Below are positions 48,439-48,522 of a stretch of 48,522 nt of DNA, one piece after another. Location: NCBI RefSeq assembly GCF_030684215.1, contig NZ_JAUXOV010000020.1, positions 1 to 48,522 of the forward strand, in the 5' to 3' direction. The translations under genes were made by a program, and so were the position numbers. The notes beneath the pieces are model-generated. The model was given only the letters and a program-made list of their open reading frames with translations. It made no database searches and was not told the DNA's origin. Position 1 is the first letter of the stretch. Each line of letters starts with the position of its first letter. The stretch is from Pseudotabrizicola sp. (GTDB taxonomy: Bacteria; Pseudomonadota; Alphaproteobacteria; Rhodobacterales; Rhodobacteraceae).

Positions 48439-48522
48439 GGCAAGCCTCCCACAAACTCAGTTGCAGGACGGCATGCCCGAAGTCACATCAAGCCGAAACC
48501 ACGGGGCTGGCGCACCGCTTAC
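48382..48522. repeat. Terminal direct repeat, right copy
   Basis: Identical over all 141 bases to positions 1-141. It ends exactly on the IS66 outer end, which may be a branch point of an assembly graph as well as a point of circular closure. Confidence 0.95.

Larger units (their letters stand above)
47849..48522 (-). mobile_element. IS66-family element, 5' remnant
   Basis: About 670 bases remain, from the outer end (GTAAGCG, complement at 48516-48522) through tnpA into tnpB. Full IS66 elements are about 2.5 kb. Beyond 47849 the sequence is unrelated. If the window is circular, the element's outer end abuts the IS6 transposase stub at 142. Confidence 0.85.

Overview
The window looks like DNA from a GC-rich alphaproteobacterium, most likely Rhodobacterales (Rhodobacter/Roseobacter relatives). 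The reasons are the codon use, the many ATGA stop/start overlaps, the N-type ATPase operon and several small families (a DUF4236 protein, a DUF3489 protein, an EptA-DgkA pair with OmpR-type two-component systems) that I associate with that group. The first 141 bases are repeated exactly as the last 141, so the sequence either closes into a circle of 48,381 bp or is a chromosomal stretch bounded by two copies of the same IS66 end. I see no replication initiator, partition or conjugation gene, and the metabolic content looks chromosomal.

Layout. 1-400 and 47.8-48.5 kb: an IS66 remnant and an IS6-family transposase stub. 0.4-3.2 kb: a P5C-reductase-like gene and a class III aminotransferase, divergent from an XRE-cupin regulator across a palindromic operator candidate. 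3.3-5.4 kb: a broken DNA methyltransferase, a secreted endonuclease/exonuclease/phosphatase-fold protein and two small conserved genes. 5.6-12 kb: a Crp/Fnr regulator facing an operon for the arginine deiminase pathway (antiporter, arcA, arcB, arcC, then an SDR). 12-18.5 kb: a complete N-ATPase operon in the order atpDCQRBEFAG. 18.7-27.7 kb: a cupin, a bactofilin-like membrane protein, a Tat-exported nitroreductase-like protein, a CPBP protease, a DUF6920-like protein, an ABC exporter (adaptor, permease, ATPase) and a CbpA/CbpM chaperone pair. Four 14-bp Crp/Fnr-type boxes sit at the promoters of this 10-28 kb block, suggesting a single regulon, probably low oxygen or energy limitation, in which ATP from arginine breakdown could drive ion export by the N-ATPase.

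27.7-32.1 kb is a decayed accessory stretch: small hypothetical genes, DUF3489, DUF1989 and an exonuclease-RecQ helicase cut off in its helicase domain. 32.1-36.2 kb holds a two-component system divergent from eptA-dgkA (lipid A phosphoethanolamine modification and diacylglycerol recycling).

36.2-46.8 kb is the most intriguing part. A second two-component system is divergent from a secreted PepSY protein and a ferric-reductase-like haem/flavin membrane protein. These are followed by a secreted protein with a run of aspartates, a DUF2271 protein, a PepSY-flavodoxin reductase fusion, an ApbE flavin transferase, a P1B-type metal ATPase and a VIT/CCC1 transporter. Two of the secreted proteins share a C-terminal motif, and the two promoters share direct repeats of a kind OmpR-family regulators bind. 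I read this as an envelope electron-transfer and metal-handling module. Its exact substrate cannot be told from sequence.
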